This document shows, one piece after another, positions 9,188 to 18,320 of a stretch of DNA of 64,000 bases. A model generated the notes under the pieces. The model ran no database searches and had not been told where the DNA came from. It worked only from the letters and a program-made list of their open reading frames with translations. Every line of letters starts with the position of its first letter. The first letter of the stretch is position 1. This DNA is from an uncultured Prevotellaceae bacterium. Lineage in GTDB: Bacteria > Bacteroidota > Bacteroidia > Bacteroidales > Bacteroidaceae. The stretch lies in contig CADADN010000003.1 of NCBI GenBank assembly GCA_902786665.1, forward strand, positions 62,001 to 126,000, written 5' to 3'. The position numbers and the translations under genes were made by a program.

Positions 9188-10912
9188 TTATCTGATGACC
9201 ATTTTTTTGCCTGATTTCACATAAACGCCTTTGGGTAGCTTGCCTTTGGAGGTGCAGACCATCTGGCCTCCGATATTGTAGATGGGACCATCGGAAGATT
9301 CACCGTCAATGGTGGCGGTGGTGATGTTGGTCATCACACCGTCGACGAAGATGTTGGCGGGTTGACTGTCCATGGTCTGGAAATAGGCTCGGAAGCCTTT
9401 CAATTCATTGGTGACGTTAGGGTAGTAGAGCGTGTTGTTCTCTCCGAGGAAGAGCACGCTGGTGTCGCCGGCATAGAGCGTGGTGGGCTCGTAGATGCCC
9501 ACCATCTCATAGGTGCCGAAGACTATAGGGGAAAGGCCGCTTTTGATATTGGCTCCTTGAACGGCGATTTCATCAACATCTTCGACTGGGAATACGAGGT
9601 AAGGAACACCGCCTTGAAGGTCTTTCACAGAGGTGAATTCCAAACTGTTGTCGCCGGCATTGTAACCCGTGAACTCTGCCAGCTTCGCAGAAGACACGAT
9701 GTCGGAGAAACAAAAGATGTCGAAGGGCAGGCAGAGCGTGTTCCATGTATTGGTGACAAGATGCCTGTCAATGGTGACGTTGACCAACCTGTCGTCATAG
9801 CTGCCTATGGTGGCTAAATTGCTATGGAGTGTCTCACCCAAGGCGATTTCGGGAACTATCTCGTCGATTTGTGTGTAGTGGAGGACTGAACTGTTGCCGT
9901 CCTCGGACGCATCCAGGATGCCGGCGACATTGAACGTCCTTCCCCTAAGGTCGTCGGGGAGGTTGTCGCTCATTCCGAAATAGTTGTCCAAAGCGATTGT
10001 TTGCCCCTCGCTCTCCAGGTAATAGCCTTGGTCGGTGGTGCCGATGGTGACATCCTCCACTGCCACGTAGTCGGCGCGGTGGGTCTCGTCTGTCAGGTCG
10101 GATAAGTTGCTTATCAGAAGGGGGGCGGGCATCTCCCAGTTGTCCAGGCAGAGAATGGAGTCGGCAATGGAAGTGCTGACATGGGTGAACTCAGGCATGC
10201 CGTTGTTGAGGTTGTATTCACCATCCACGCTGCCGATGAGAGCGCCGCCGATGTGGGTGTGCCAACCCGCATCATCGGGAAGGAAATTCTTGAAACTCAC
10301 AGCCATGCCGTTATCGCGAACATAGGCGGTGATGACATCCCCTTCATGCACGTACTCTATCTTCCCGGGATTGTCGCGTCCGAAGGTGAGACGTGCCTTG
10401 GTGCCGTCTTCAAGTGCGCGCAAGGCGGTGATGGAGGTGACCTCGGGTGTTGGAGGGACTGATGCTTGTGTCTTCACGGTGATGGTTTGCAGACGCCAAT
10501 GCCCGGTTGAGGCCGTGTTGGTGAACACCACGGTGCTGGAATTGCCGGTCCAAGTCGTGGTGACACCAATAATGGCACTTCCGCAGTCAACACTGAAATC
10601 GCTATTTGAAGGACTATTGCTTTTTTGGAAACCCATTGTGATTTGTATGATGTCGAGTGAGCCTGCATCAACAGTGAGCGTGTTGCCGCCGTAAATCCTG
10701 ACGGCATTGCCTGTGTTGTAGTATTTGGGGCTGTAACTTCCATCTGCCTTGCTGAACGTAAGAGTGATGCCTTCCACTGTCAATGTACTGACGTCTTGTG
10801 CATTGGCATAGCCTTGTGCACTGAGGTTGATGGTCACCTCTCCAGCATTTGCCAAAGAGCAAGTGCCTAGAAGGATGGCAAATAAAAATAGGTGGGGTAG
10901 TTTTTTCATCAT
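9188..10912 (-). CDS. exported protein of unknown function with C-terminal sorting-like tail
   Basis: 574 aa from the chosen start. The frame is open to 11185, but only the Met pair at 10912/10909 is followed by a signal peptide (KKLPHLFLFAILLGTCSLANA), and the promoter lies just upstream. The mature part looks all-beta: an N-terminal jelly-roll-like stretch (YANAQDVSTLTVEGITLTF, WRLQTITVK), an OB-like segment near 280-370 (VTIGTTDQGYYLESEGQTI, GRTFNVAGILD), and a C-terminus of IYNIGGQMVC-(x)-LPKGVYVKSGKKMVIR. That ending recurs in Prevotella secreted proteins and resembles type IX secretion sorting tails. The function is not recognisable. It is transcribed with the endonuclease. Confidence 0.7.
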   Translation of the reverse strand: MMKKLPHLFLFAILLGTCSLANAGEVTINLSAQGYANAQDVSTLTVEGITLTFSKADGSYSPKYYNTGNAVRIYGGNTLTVDAGSLDIIQITMGFQKSNSPSNSDFSVDCGSAIIGVTTTWTGNSSTVVFTNTASTGHWRLQTITVKTQASVPPTPEVTSITALRALEDGTKARLTFGRDNPGKIEYVHEGDVITAYVRDNGMAVSFKNFLPDDAGWHTHIGGALIGSVDGEYNLNNGMPEFTHVSTSIADSILCLDNWEMPAPLLISNLSDLTDETHRADYVAVEDVTIGTTDQGYYLESEGQTIALDNYFGMSDNLPDDLRGRTFNVAGILDASEDGNSSVLHYTQIDEIVPEIALGETLHSNLATIGSYDDRLVNVTIDRHLVTNTWNTLCLPFDIFCFSDIVSSAKLAEFTGYNAGDNSLEFTSVKDLQGGVPYLVFPVEDVDEIAVQGANIKSGLSPIVFGTYEMVGIYEPTTLYAGDTSVLFLGENNTLYYPNVTNELKGFRAYFQTMDSQPANIFVDGVMTNITTATIDGESSDGPIYNIGGQMVCTSKGKLPKGVYVKSGKKMVIR

Positions 10913-10930
10913 AGTCGTGTTTGATTGCCC

Positions 10931-10938
10931 CAAAGATA
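10931..10938 (-). promoter_or_regulatory. -7 box for the exported protein/endonuclease pair
   Basis: TATCTTTG on the minus strand, 18 bp before the Met-Met start. TTG about 20 bp further upstream could serve as the -33 element. Its position rules out the longer upstream starts in the same frame. Confidence 0.6.
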
Positions 10939-11068
10939 GTGTTTTTTCTTTTAAAAAACAATTTTGAGCTACTTTTTTTCCTCCTTGGGACGTTTTTTCC
11001 CTTTTTATGAAGACAATCTTGCCTGTTTCGTTAATTTTTGCTAATTTTGCACCCGTAAAGATAATGAT

Positions 11069-11734
11069 ATGATTGATTTCCCTTTTCAAGCAGCACTTTT
11101 CGACTTGGATGGCGTCGTGGTGGATACTGAGTCTCAGTATTCCATCTTCTGGGGTGGGGTGTGTCGTGAATACCATCCTGAACAACCGGGGTTGGAGAAC
11201 AGGATCAAGGGGCAGACACTTGACCAGATTTTCGATGCCAATTTCGATTCACCGGCAGCGAGGGCTGACATCTTGAAACGTCTCAATATTTTTGAGGCGC
11301 AAATGGAGTATGCCTATATCCATGGAGTTGAGAACGTTATGAAATGGTTGAGGGATAAAGGCGTCGCCACCGCCTTGGTCACTAGTTCCAACATCCCCAA
11401 GATGAACTGTGTATATAGGGCGCATCCCGAATTCAAACAGTTGTTTGACATTGTACTTACTTCGGAGGATTTCACACAAAGCAAGCCTCATCCGGATTGT
11501 TATCTCAAGGCTGCCTCGATTCTGGGGGTGGCGCCTGATAAGTGTATGGTCTTTGAAGATAGTTTCAATGGCTTGAGGGCGGGGTGGACTGCAGGTATGC
11601 CGGTCGTCGGGTTGGCCACCACCAACCCGGCAAGCAAGATTGCATCGTTGTGTGATGTGGTCGTGGAGGATTTTTCTCATTTCGATGAGAACACGTGCCT
11701 TTTGGCTTTAGACCATTTCAAAAAGCGGTCTTAG
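11069..11734 (+). CDS. HAD-superfamily phosphatase (beta-phosphoglucomutase-like)
   Basis: Cytosolic HAD subfamily IA hydrolase acting on a small phosphorylated metabolite, probably a sugar phosphate. Motif I is DLDGVVVDTES (residues 11-21), where DxDxV/T is the nucleophile pair. Motif II is TSS (near 109). Motif III is the Lys of QSKPHPDCY (near 138). Motif IV is VFEDSFNGLRAG (near 165). A cap domain lies between motifs I and II. A -7 box TAATTTTG at 11042-11049 with CTTGCC 19-20 bp upstream precedes the ATG. It is followed 24 bp later by an MFS transporter on the same strand, which suggests a sugar-uptake/phosphatase pair, but the substrate is unknown. Confidence 0.85.
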   Translation: MIDFPFQAALFDLDGVVVDTESQYSIFWGGVCREYHPEQPGLENRIKGQTLDQIFDANFDSPAARADILKRLNIFEAQMEYAYIHGVENVMKWLRDKGVATALVTSSNIPKMNCVYRAHPEFKQLFDIVLTSEDFTQSKPHPDCYLKAASILGVAPDKCMVFEDSFNGLRAGWTAGMPVVGLATTNPASKIASLCDVVVEDFSHFDENTCLLALDHFKKRS

Positions 11735-11758
11735 TATTTCTTTGACTGACAGAGAACA

Positions 11759-12934
11759 ATGTATACCCAAAACACTCCCGTTCACATTCGACTATGGAAC
11801 AAGGACTTCTGGCTTCTGGCCATTGCCAACTTGTTCTTGGGAATGGCTGTTAACGTCCAGATGGTGATGACGTTCCTCATGGCTGATTCTCCTTATGAGG
11901 CTTCAAAGGCGATGGGGGCTTTCGGCATTGGAATAATGGTGCTGGGGATGTCGGTATCGTTCCTTGTGGAAAGATATCGCAGAAACCATGTGTGTTGGTA
12001 TGCCATACTTGGCGTGGTGGCGTGCCTCGCCATTCCCATTTTTTATGACTTGCCCGTTGGTGGAATGGTTGGGGTGAGGTTGGCCACTGGTATTTGCTAC
12101 GGCTTGGCGGAGATGGTGTTATACAGCACGTTGGTGCTCGACACCTGTGAATCACATCAACGCACAGAAGCCAATTATGCCGTCACTTGGTTTGGAAGGA
12201 TTGCATTGGCTTTGGGGCCATTTTCCGCTCTTTTACTTGTCAGGTTTTTGGATGTCAGACTACTCTCTTGGATATCGGCGGGGGCCGCTGTGGTCGCTTT
12301 GTTGATGGTGATGATGGTGAGGTTCCCCTTCCGCTCTCCTGGTGACAATATCAAATTGGTGAGTCTGGATAGGTTCATCCTGCCTGCCTCTTGGGGGTTG
12401 ATGCTCAATCTCTTTTTCTTTTCCACTGTCTTGGGGTTGATTCTTTCCATAGAAATGGCGCATCTTTCTTTTTTCGCCTTGCTCATGGTGGGGTTCTTGT
12501 TGGCAATCGTGGCAGAGAAATACGTTTTTGTCAATGCGGAATTGATGAGTGAGGCAATCGCGGGGATGCTGTTGGTGGGATTCGCTTTGTTGCTTATGTT
12601 GGTGGAAATCGAACAGGCTTTTGTTACCATTCCCATTCTCATAGGACTTGGCTCGGGAATCATGGCGTCAAGATTCCTCCTGTTTTTCATCAAGTTGAGT
12701 GACCATTGCCAGCGTGGGACATCTCAAAGCTCTTTCTTCCTGGCGTGGGAGTTGGGGCTGGCATTGGGATTGTTCATGGGATTGGGAAGAAACGCTAATG
12801 CCGTAATCCCCTTGGTTGGAGAGTTGCCATCTTGGAAGGTGGTGGGAGTCATTGCTTTGTTTTTCGATGTGGCAGCATTATTGTTGTATGTGGCTTTTAC
12901 GCATCAATGGTATATGAAGCATAAAAACAGGTAA
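11759..12934 (+). CDS. MFS transporter
   Basis: 391-aa integral inner-membrane protein with about 11-12 hydrophobic helices, beginning near residues 17-40 (LLAIANLFLGMAVNVQMVMTFLM). The loop after the second helix, MVLGMSVSFLVERYRRNHVCW, resembles the MFS loop 2-3 signature. A polar central loop (MVRFPFRSPGDNIKLVSLDRF) separates the two six-helix halves. The N-terminus MYTQNTPVHIRLWNKDFWLLAIANLF is typical of Bacteroidetes MFS carriers. It probably shares the promoter of the HAD gene. The substrate cannot be deduced. Confidence 0.8.
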   Translation: MYTQNTPVHIRLWNKDFWLLAIANLFLGMAVNVQMVMTFLMADSPYEASKAMGAFGIGIMVLGMSVSFLVERYRRNHVCWYAILGVVACLAIPIFYDLPVGGMVGVRLATGICYGLAEMVLYSTLVLDTCESHQRTEANYAVTWFGRIALALGPFSALLLVRFLDVRLLSWISAGAAVVALLMVMMVRFPFRSPGDNIKLVSLDRFILPASWGLMLNLFFFSTVLGLILSIEMAHLSFFALLMVGFLLAIVAEKYVFVNAELMSEAIAGMLLVGFALLLMLVEIEQAFVTIPILIGLGSGIMASRFLLFFIKLSDHCQRGTSQSSFFLAWELGLALGLFMGLGRNANAVIPLVGELPSWKVVGVIALFFDVAALLLYVAFTHQWYMKHKNR

Positions 12935-12943
12935 AAACAGATG

Positions 12944-12990
12944 AAAAAGCAAGAAGGTTGAAAATACTTTTTCAACCTTCTTGCTTTTTT
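12944..12990. terminator. intrinsic terminator, probably bidirectional
   Basis: GCAAGAAGGTTGAAAA, loop TACT, then the exact complement, flanked by A5 and T6. It follows the MFS gene and faces the convergent coiled-coil gene. Confidence 0.9.
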
Positions 12991-13036
12991 GGGGAGCTAT
13001 GCAATATCTTCTATGGCATCTATAGCTTCTCAAATA

Positions 13037-13516
13037 TCACATGTTATTTAGTTCTTTCACTGCTTTGGCGTGTTTTTTTTCCGCCTTGATCTTTTGTTTT
13101 TCGGCTTTTTCAGCCTTCTTCATCAGTTTCTCCTTTTTCTTCGCTTCTTTTTCTTGCCTCTTGGCCTCTTTTTCAGCGGCCTTGGCTTGTTTCTCTAATT
13201 TCTTCTGCTCTTTCTTGGCTTCTTTGGCTGCCTTCTCTTTTTCTTTTTCTGCTTTTTTAGCCTCTTTTTCTGCTTTTTTAGCCTCTTTCTCTGCTTTTTT
13301 AGCTTCTTTTTCTCTTTTTTCATTCTCCTTCTGCAATTGGGCGGCTTTTTCTTTCTCGCGTTGTGCCTCTTTCATTTGGGCTTCACGTGCTGCCTGTTGC
13401 TCGGGCGTCAACTCTCCTTGCGGAATGACACCGCTTTCCACGTTGCTTTGTGCTCTTGCACTGATGTTGAAGAACAGGGCGGCAAGCAACATGATGAATA
13501 ATGCTCTTGTTTTCAT
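13037..13516 (-). CDS. exported Lys/Glu/Ala-rich coiled-coil protein
   Basis: 159 aa. A signal peptide covers about 1-22 (MKTRALFIMLLAALFFNISARA), then a short Gln-rich stretch. Residues 50-155 are an almost uninterrupted charged helix of KKAEKEA-type heptads (KEAKKAEKEAKKAEKEAKK). In the DNA this includes about three near-identical 21-bp units at 13250-13315. The protein would be a single long alpha-helix or coiled coil in the periplasm. It resembles the helical linker of TolA without the membrane anchor or end domains; a periplasmic spacer role is only a guess. A TATTTTTG -7 box on the minus strand at 13548-13555 precedes it. Confidence 0.65.
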   Translation of the reverse strand: MKTRALFIMLLAALFFNISARAQSNVESGVIPQGELTPEQQAAREAQMKEAQREKEKAAQLQKENEKREKEAKKAEKEAKKAEKEAKKAEKEKEKAAKEAKKEQKKLEKQAKAAEKEAKRQEKEAKKKEKLMKKAEKAEKQKIKAEKKHAKAVKELNNM

Positions 13517-13672
13517 ATCAAATGTTTTTATAGGTTATACACTTTTGCAAAAATAGTAAATAAATTCCTATCTGACACCATGAGTGCCTTATATTTTTGA
13601 TTTTTTTATGTTTTTGCCAAGACTCTCTGGGAGTGATCTTTTGAAAGGCTCGGCTGGTTGGATCTCATGATG

Positions 13673-15490
13673 TTAAATGAGGTATCCAAGGCTCTTCAGT
13701 CTATTCTCAAATCTGGTATGGTTGGCATTCGTCACCAGGATGATGTAGTTTTCTGCCCTGATGATGAGCTTTTGCAATATGGGGTCGGAAGCCAGAAGCT
13801 TGACAAGGGGCTTGTTGTCGGGTGAGATGCTGTAAAGGTGGTATTTGCTTAATTCCAATGGAGTGAGAGGTTTGCATCGCTTGAGCAGGCTGTCGAAGAA
13901 CTCTTGCCACATGGGACTGAGTTCACCACTGATGTATCGCTTGAAGAAGGCAATCTTCTGTTCAACGTCTTTCCTGCTCTTGCAATGTGAGAGGAAGGTT
14001 TCTGCGTTCATCTTGTATCGCCGGTTGCCTATGTAGGTGCAGGTGTCTGTGAGGAGGCTTTCGTAGGGGTTGTCATCAGGGAGAGAACGGATGATAAGGC
14101 GTTCTGGGTCGAGTTCGAACAGAACCTCGTCATTCTCCAAAATCGGTGCTTGGTAAGTGGGGGAGAGGTCGTAGACGTATTCACCAAGGCGGGTGAGACG
14201 GATGTAGAGCAGGCTGTCATAAGGACTGACGTCGTCTTTGCTGTAATCCCTGCAACCTGCCTCAAGGATTCCCCACGAAGCAAGGAGGAACAATAAACCT
14301 TTTACATATGGCTTGCCCATCTCGTTGATTTGGTCGAAGTAGTTGATTTCATGCTCTATCCTTGCAAACTTGTTGTTGATTCTTGCACTGGAATTGGAAC
14401 GATAGAAAAAGGTGAGATGGCTATGGTAGTGTCTGCTGTCAAACGCGTGGCGAATGAATGAGTCGACTGATATCCATTTGCCAGTTGGCAAGTCCAAGAG
14501 ATTGGAGATGGTGTGTTCGATGAGGGAGGCGCCGTAACAGTTGTAATAATGGTTCGGGCGCAAACCGCTGATGTAGTTCAGCACCATCGGGTAGGTTTGG
14601 GCGGTGAGGGGCATCATCTTACGAACATAGTGCTTGATGGCATCTTCTGGAGCGTCTGGCTTTTTCACCTTTCTGGTCAACTTGCTCACGAAACCGGCGG
14701 TTTGCAATAAGAATGAGTTGCGTATCAGTGTCATCTCCTTGGGGAGGGCGTTGTTGGTGAAAAACTCCTTCGCGCCGAGTTGCTTGGCGGCTTTCTTGAT
14801 AGAGGCTGCAGTGAAGCGGGCACCGTTGAACTCCAATATGTCTCGTTCAAGCAATGCTTCAACCACCGGCAGTATCTGAAGAGATGATAGTTCGTTGTCG
14901 TATGTGTGAATGGATTTTGGTGGTTCCTCGAAAACCTCCAGTTGACTCATGCCGGGCAGCAAGGGCTCGTAGATGAATTCTCGTAACCCATCTTGGATGT
15001 AGACGTTATAGGTGTAGTTCCATTTTGAGTCGTAGCCGGAATAGATGTAATCGATGAATGGGAGGTCTAGCTTGTCTCTGTTCCTCCATCCATATCTGTT
15101 GTTGTCTGTCTTGAGAGGGATGCCGTATTTCTTCTCTATCTCCTCCATTGGAATGAAATGGTGCAAAAGTATGTCTCTCAAGGCATTGGTTTGCTTTTCG
15201 GGTAATAAAGCGAAAAAGGCCTCCATGTTGCGTTCCTCACAAAGCATCATGGCGCAAAATTGGGTGTATACCAACTTGATCTGGTTGCGTGACGACAGCA
15301 GGCTGGAGACATACTGCGGCGTGGGAGCAAGCTTTCCGTTTTCCCAAAACATGATGGGGGCTTGCCCAAAGGCTTTGAAAAAGATTTCGGCCACTTCTTG
15401 CAATGTATCTTTGTTGTTGTGGTATTCTAATTGTTCCCGCAAGGATTGGAACGCCTTGGTCTCTGGAATGTATAAGTCGATGTTTGGCAT
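13673..15490 (-). CDS. unknown 605-aa protein encoded with the SNF2 helicase
   Basis: I do not recognise the family. It has no signal peptide or membrane segment and is predicted cytosolic, mixed alpha/beta. Features: N-terminus MPNIDLYIPETKAFQSLREQLEYH; a His/Tyr-rich stretch RHAFDSRHYHSHLTFFYRSNSSARINNKFARIEHEINYFDQ (about 345-385); a segment FLLASWGILEAGCRDYSKDDVSPYDSLLYIRLTRLGEYVYDL that reads like a winged-helix motif; and a C-terminal helix-rich end. The start lies 8 bp after the stop of the SNF2 gene, so the two are very likely translated from one mRNA. Probably a partner or target-recognition subunit of the helicase (inference from adjacency only). Confidence 0.7.
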   Translation of the reverse strand: MPNIDLYIPETKAFQSLREQLEYHNNKDTLQEVAEIFFKAFGQAPIMFWENGKLAPTPQYVSSLLSSRNQIKLVYTQFCAMMLCEERNMEAFFALLPEKQTNALRDILLHHFIPMEEIEKKYGIPLKTDNNRYGWRNRDKLDLPFIDYIYSGYDSKWNYTYNVYIQDGLREFIYEPLLPGMSQLEVFEEPPKSIHTYDNELSSLQILPVVEALLERDILEFNGARFTAASIKKAAKQLGAKEFFTNNALPKEMTLIRNSFLLQTAGFVSKLTRKVKKPDAPEDAIKHYVRKMMPLTAQTYPMVLNYISGLRPNHYYNCYGASLIEHTISNLLDLPTGKWISVDSFIRHAFDSRHYHSHLTFFYRSNSSARINNKFARIEHEINYFDQINEMGKPYVKGLLFLLASWGILEAGCRDYSKDDVSPYDSLLYIRLTRLGEYVYDLSPTYQAPILENDEVLFELDPERLIIRSLPDDNPYESLLTDTCTYIGNRRYKMNAETFLSHCKSRKDVEQKIAFFKRYISGELSPMWQEFFDSLLKRCKPLTPLELSKYHLYSISPDNKPLVKLLASDPILQKLIIRAENYIILVTNANHTRFENRLKSLGYLI

Positions 15491-15498
15491 GGGGGGTG

Positions 15499-18291
15499 TC
15501 AGCTTAAGATGAATTCAATGTCTTCTTCTGTAAGTACCTTGGTGGAGGACGAGTCGCTCCCTATCAGGCCGTTGAAGAGTTCGGCTTTTTGCTGTTGTAA
15601 CAGTTGGATTTTCTCCTCTATGGTGTCGCGGGTGATGATGGAGTAACTCATTACTTTCTGCTTCTGACCGATGCGGTGAAGTCTGTTGATGGCTTGCTCC
15701 TCAGCGGCTTTGTTCCACCATGGCTCAAAGATGAATACGGTGTCGGCGACAGTGAGGTTCAATCCCACGCCTCCTGTCTTCAGAGTCATCAGCATCACGT
15801 AGCAGGAGGGGTCGTTTTGGAACCGTTCTACAACCGTGCGACGGTCTCTCGTGGAACCTGTCATGGTCACGAAGTAGATGCCTTCATGGTCAAGACGCTC
15901 GCTCACTATTTCTATCCCGGCGATGAAGTTGAAGAACACCACCACTTTGTGACCGTTGCCAACGGCGTCGAGCACGTTCTCCATCAATAGGTCTATCTTG
16001 GGGGACGCCACTTGACCGTCGCTGAGGCTCTCTGGAACGGAGGCGATGCGTCTCAATTCACTGAGGGCCTGGAACATCACAAACTGGCTCTTGGCGATTC
16101 CCTTGTCGTGTATCTCTGAGCGCACGATGCCTTGATAATATCGTCGGCGCTCTTCATAGAAACGTTGTTGTTCGGCCGACATCTCACAAAACAGCATCTG
16201 CTCTGTACGGTCGGGGAGTTCCTTGAGCACGTCTTTTTTCAAACGCCTCAACAGGAAGGGGTAGATCTTACGCCTCAGAGCTGTCATCACTACTTTGTCT
16301 CCTTGCTGCTGGATGGGGTAGGTGTATTCCCTGTTGAAATCTTCCAATTGTCCGAACATTGCCGGGTTGAGGAAGCGGAAGAGCGAGTAGAGTTCGGTGA
16401 GGTTGTTCTCAATGGGGGTGCCGCTCAGCGCCAGCCTGTGCTTGCCTTGGAGGAGCATGACGGCCTGGGTGGTTTGCGAACCGACGTTCTTGATGTTTTG
16501 GCTTTCGTCAAGGATGATGTAGTGGAATTTCTTCTTGCAGAGGGCTTCGATGTCATTGCGAACCAATGCGTAGGTGGTGAGGACCAACTGGCTTTTCAGC
16601 GCTTCGTCCAAGTTGCGCTGATTGCCGTAGTAGATGCTGAAGGTCAACTGTGGGGCGAATTTCTTCAATTCATCCTGCCAGTTGAACAGCAGCGTTCGGG
16701 GCATCACGATGATGGAAGGTGTCTTCGTCTTCGGATAGATGCGTGTCAGCATGGCGATGGTTTGCAGAGTCTTGCCCAAACCCATGTCGTCGGCAAGGCA
16801 GCCGCCAAGGGATTGCTCGTGGAGGTAGTTGATCCATTTCACACCATCTGCCTGGTAATTGCGGAGCGTGGCATTCACCTGAGGGAATTTCATCTTTTGT
16901 TCTTTCAGGTGGTTGAATCCTTCGAACACTTCTCTGTGGTGTTCGAAAGCCGCTCCTTCCATCCGCTGATGCATGAGTTCTTCCACTTCTGGCAAGTCGA
17001 AGAAGGATATGCGCAAGGTGCCGTCTTTCTTGGCTCCGTGCTTGTAGATGCGTTCCAACCGTCGCATATATCCCTCGTCAACGATGGCGCGGTTGCCGTC
17101 TGCCAAAGTGATGTATTTGTTCTTCTTGTATTGAGTGAGGAATTTTTTCAAGGAGAACTCCTCGTCGTCGATGGTGATGCTGGCAGCTCCTTCGAGGATG
17201 TCGATGCCCGAGCCGATGCTCATCTTGAGCTTGGGCATGGCGGTGTGAACCTTGTATTTTATCAATTTGTCGGAGCCGACCAGACGGTATTCACGCACTA
17301 GATCTGGAAGAGACCCCACGAGGAATGGCCCTGCTGTCTCTTCAGGGATGATGAAGAGGTCGCCTTCTTGATAGATCTCCTTTTTCCCCTTCGGAGTGGC
17401 GAAGGACAAGATTTTCTTATTTAGGGCCTTGATTTGTTCAAGGTTGTCGTGATGGGTGATGCGTTGCAACAAGATTTGGTGCTCCATCGTCAGACGGGCA
17501 ACGTACACAAGGTCGAAGCGTTGAACGAAATCATAGTCCAAACCCTCGACGCCTTGCACGAGGCGAAGATAAAGAGACATGTCTTCATCCACTTTCTCGA
17601 AAATGATGGTCGGAACGGTCGATATGGGCTGTTCGCTAACCACCAGTTTGTAATCGTCCATCACAGGAACGATGTGCTCCATGTAGGAGTAGAAGACGGA
17701 GAGGAATGACTCCAACCATGCTTCAGGGAATTGGATGAGGAAGAATTTCAAGGAGGAGAAATTGTCTCCTATGGGGTGGATGGGGTGGATGGTGTTGGAA
17801 GTAAGGACATGACTGTCGGAAAGGAACATGAATTGCTGCAGGTCGCTACTCTCGCCCACCACGTCAACGTGGGTGGAGCATTGGCCGTTTCCTGCCTTTT
17901 CTATCACAAGGCGCACCTGCAACGTCTCCTCAGAAACGCTGACTTTATGCATCTTTTCGTCTACGATGTTGTCGCAGCGCATCAATTCGTAGAGCAACCA
18001 GCGATATTCATGGAGATAGACGCGTTTTTGCTCTGTTCCCCATGTGATTTTCTCTTGCATGTCCTCCTTCGCTCTTGCCATGGAGCGAAGGACATTGAAA
18101 TTGTTGTCTGTATAGAGGCGGTACTCGGTTTCCACCTCCTCGCCGTTTTTATCAACCACTTTCAAAAAGGCAAGGCCTTGTTCGTTGAAGCAGATCATGA
18201 AGAATATGCTGTCAGGCCTTTTGCTCTTGGAGCTGATGCTGATGGCTTTGTTTCGGGTGAAATGTTGTAAGAATAGTGACTTGTCGTCCAT
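15499..18291 (-). CDS. SNF2-family (RapA/HepA-type) DEAD/H ATPase
   Basis: 930-aa DNA translocase of the SWI2/SNF2 class. The N-terminal 440 residues lack recognisable motifs. Then come the two RecA-like lobes: motif I ADDMGLGKTLQT (near 500), motif II DESQ instead of DEAH (YIILDESQNIKN near 594), motif III LSGTPIENN, then motif V TGGVGLNLTVAD and motif VI QAINRLHRIGQKQK near 870. The SNF2 signature WWNKAAEEQAINRLHRIGQ is complete, so an active ATPase is expected. It starts 29 bp after ttcA and is followed within 10 bp by the 605-aa gene. Possible roles include remodelling of nucleoprotein or RNA polymerase recycling. Confidence 0.9.
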   Translation of the reverse strand: MDDKSLFLQHFTRNKAISISSKSKRPDSIFFMICFNEQGLAFLKVVDKNGEEVETEYRLYTDNNFNVLRSMARAKEDMQEKITWGTEQKRVYLHEYRWLLYELMRCDNIVDEKMHKVSVSEETLQVRLVIEKAGNGQCSTHVDVVGESSDLQQFMFLSDSHVLTSNTIHPIHPIGDNFSSLKFFLIQFPEAWLESFLSVFYSYMEHIVPVMDDYKLVVSEQPISTVPTIIFEKVDEDMSLYLRLVQGVEGLDYDFVQRFDLVYVARLTMEHQILLQRITHHDNLEQIKALNKKILSFATPKGKKEIYQEGDLFIIPEETAGPFLVGSLPDLVREYRLVGSDKLIKYKVHTAMPKLKMSIGSGIDILEGAASITIDDEEFSLKKFLTQYKKNKYITLADGNRAIVDEGYMRRLERIYKHGAKKDGTLRISFFDLPEVEELMHQRMEGAAFEHHREVFEGFNHLKEQKMKFPQVNATLRNYQADGVKWINYLHEQSLGGCLADDMGLGKTLQTIAMLTRIYPKTKTPSIIVMPRTLLFNWQDELKKFAPQLTFSIYYGNQRNLDEALKSQLVLTTYALVRNDIEALCKKKFHYIILDESQNIKNVGSQTTQAVMLLQGKHRLALSGTPIENNLTELYSLFRFLNPAMFGQLEDFNREYTYPIQQQGDKVVMTALRRKIYPFLLRRLKKDVLKELPDRTEQMLFCEMSAEQQRFYEERRRYYQGIVRSEIHDKGIAKSQFVMFQALSELRRIASVPESLSDGQVASPKIDLLMENVLDAVGNGHKVVVFFNFIAGIEIVSERLDHEGIYFVTMTGSTRDRRTVVERFQNDPSCYVMLMTLKTGGVGLNLTVADTVFIFEPWWNKAAEEQAINRLHRIGQKQKVMSYSIITRDTIEEKIQLLQQQKAELFNGLIGSDSSSTKVLTEEDIEFILS

Positions 18292-18320
18292 AGGGCGTAA
18301 GGTTCAAAGTATTAGTAAGT

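Noticed and set aside
15604-17301. Long plus-strand frames opposite the SNF2 gene
   Set aside because: Antisense frames created by biased codon use of the helicase; no starts with promoters and no domains.
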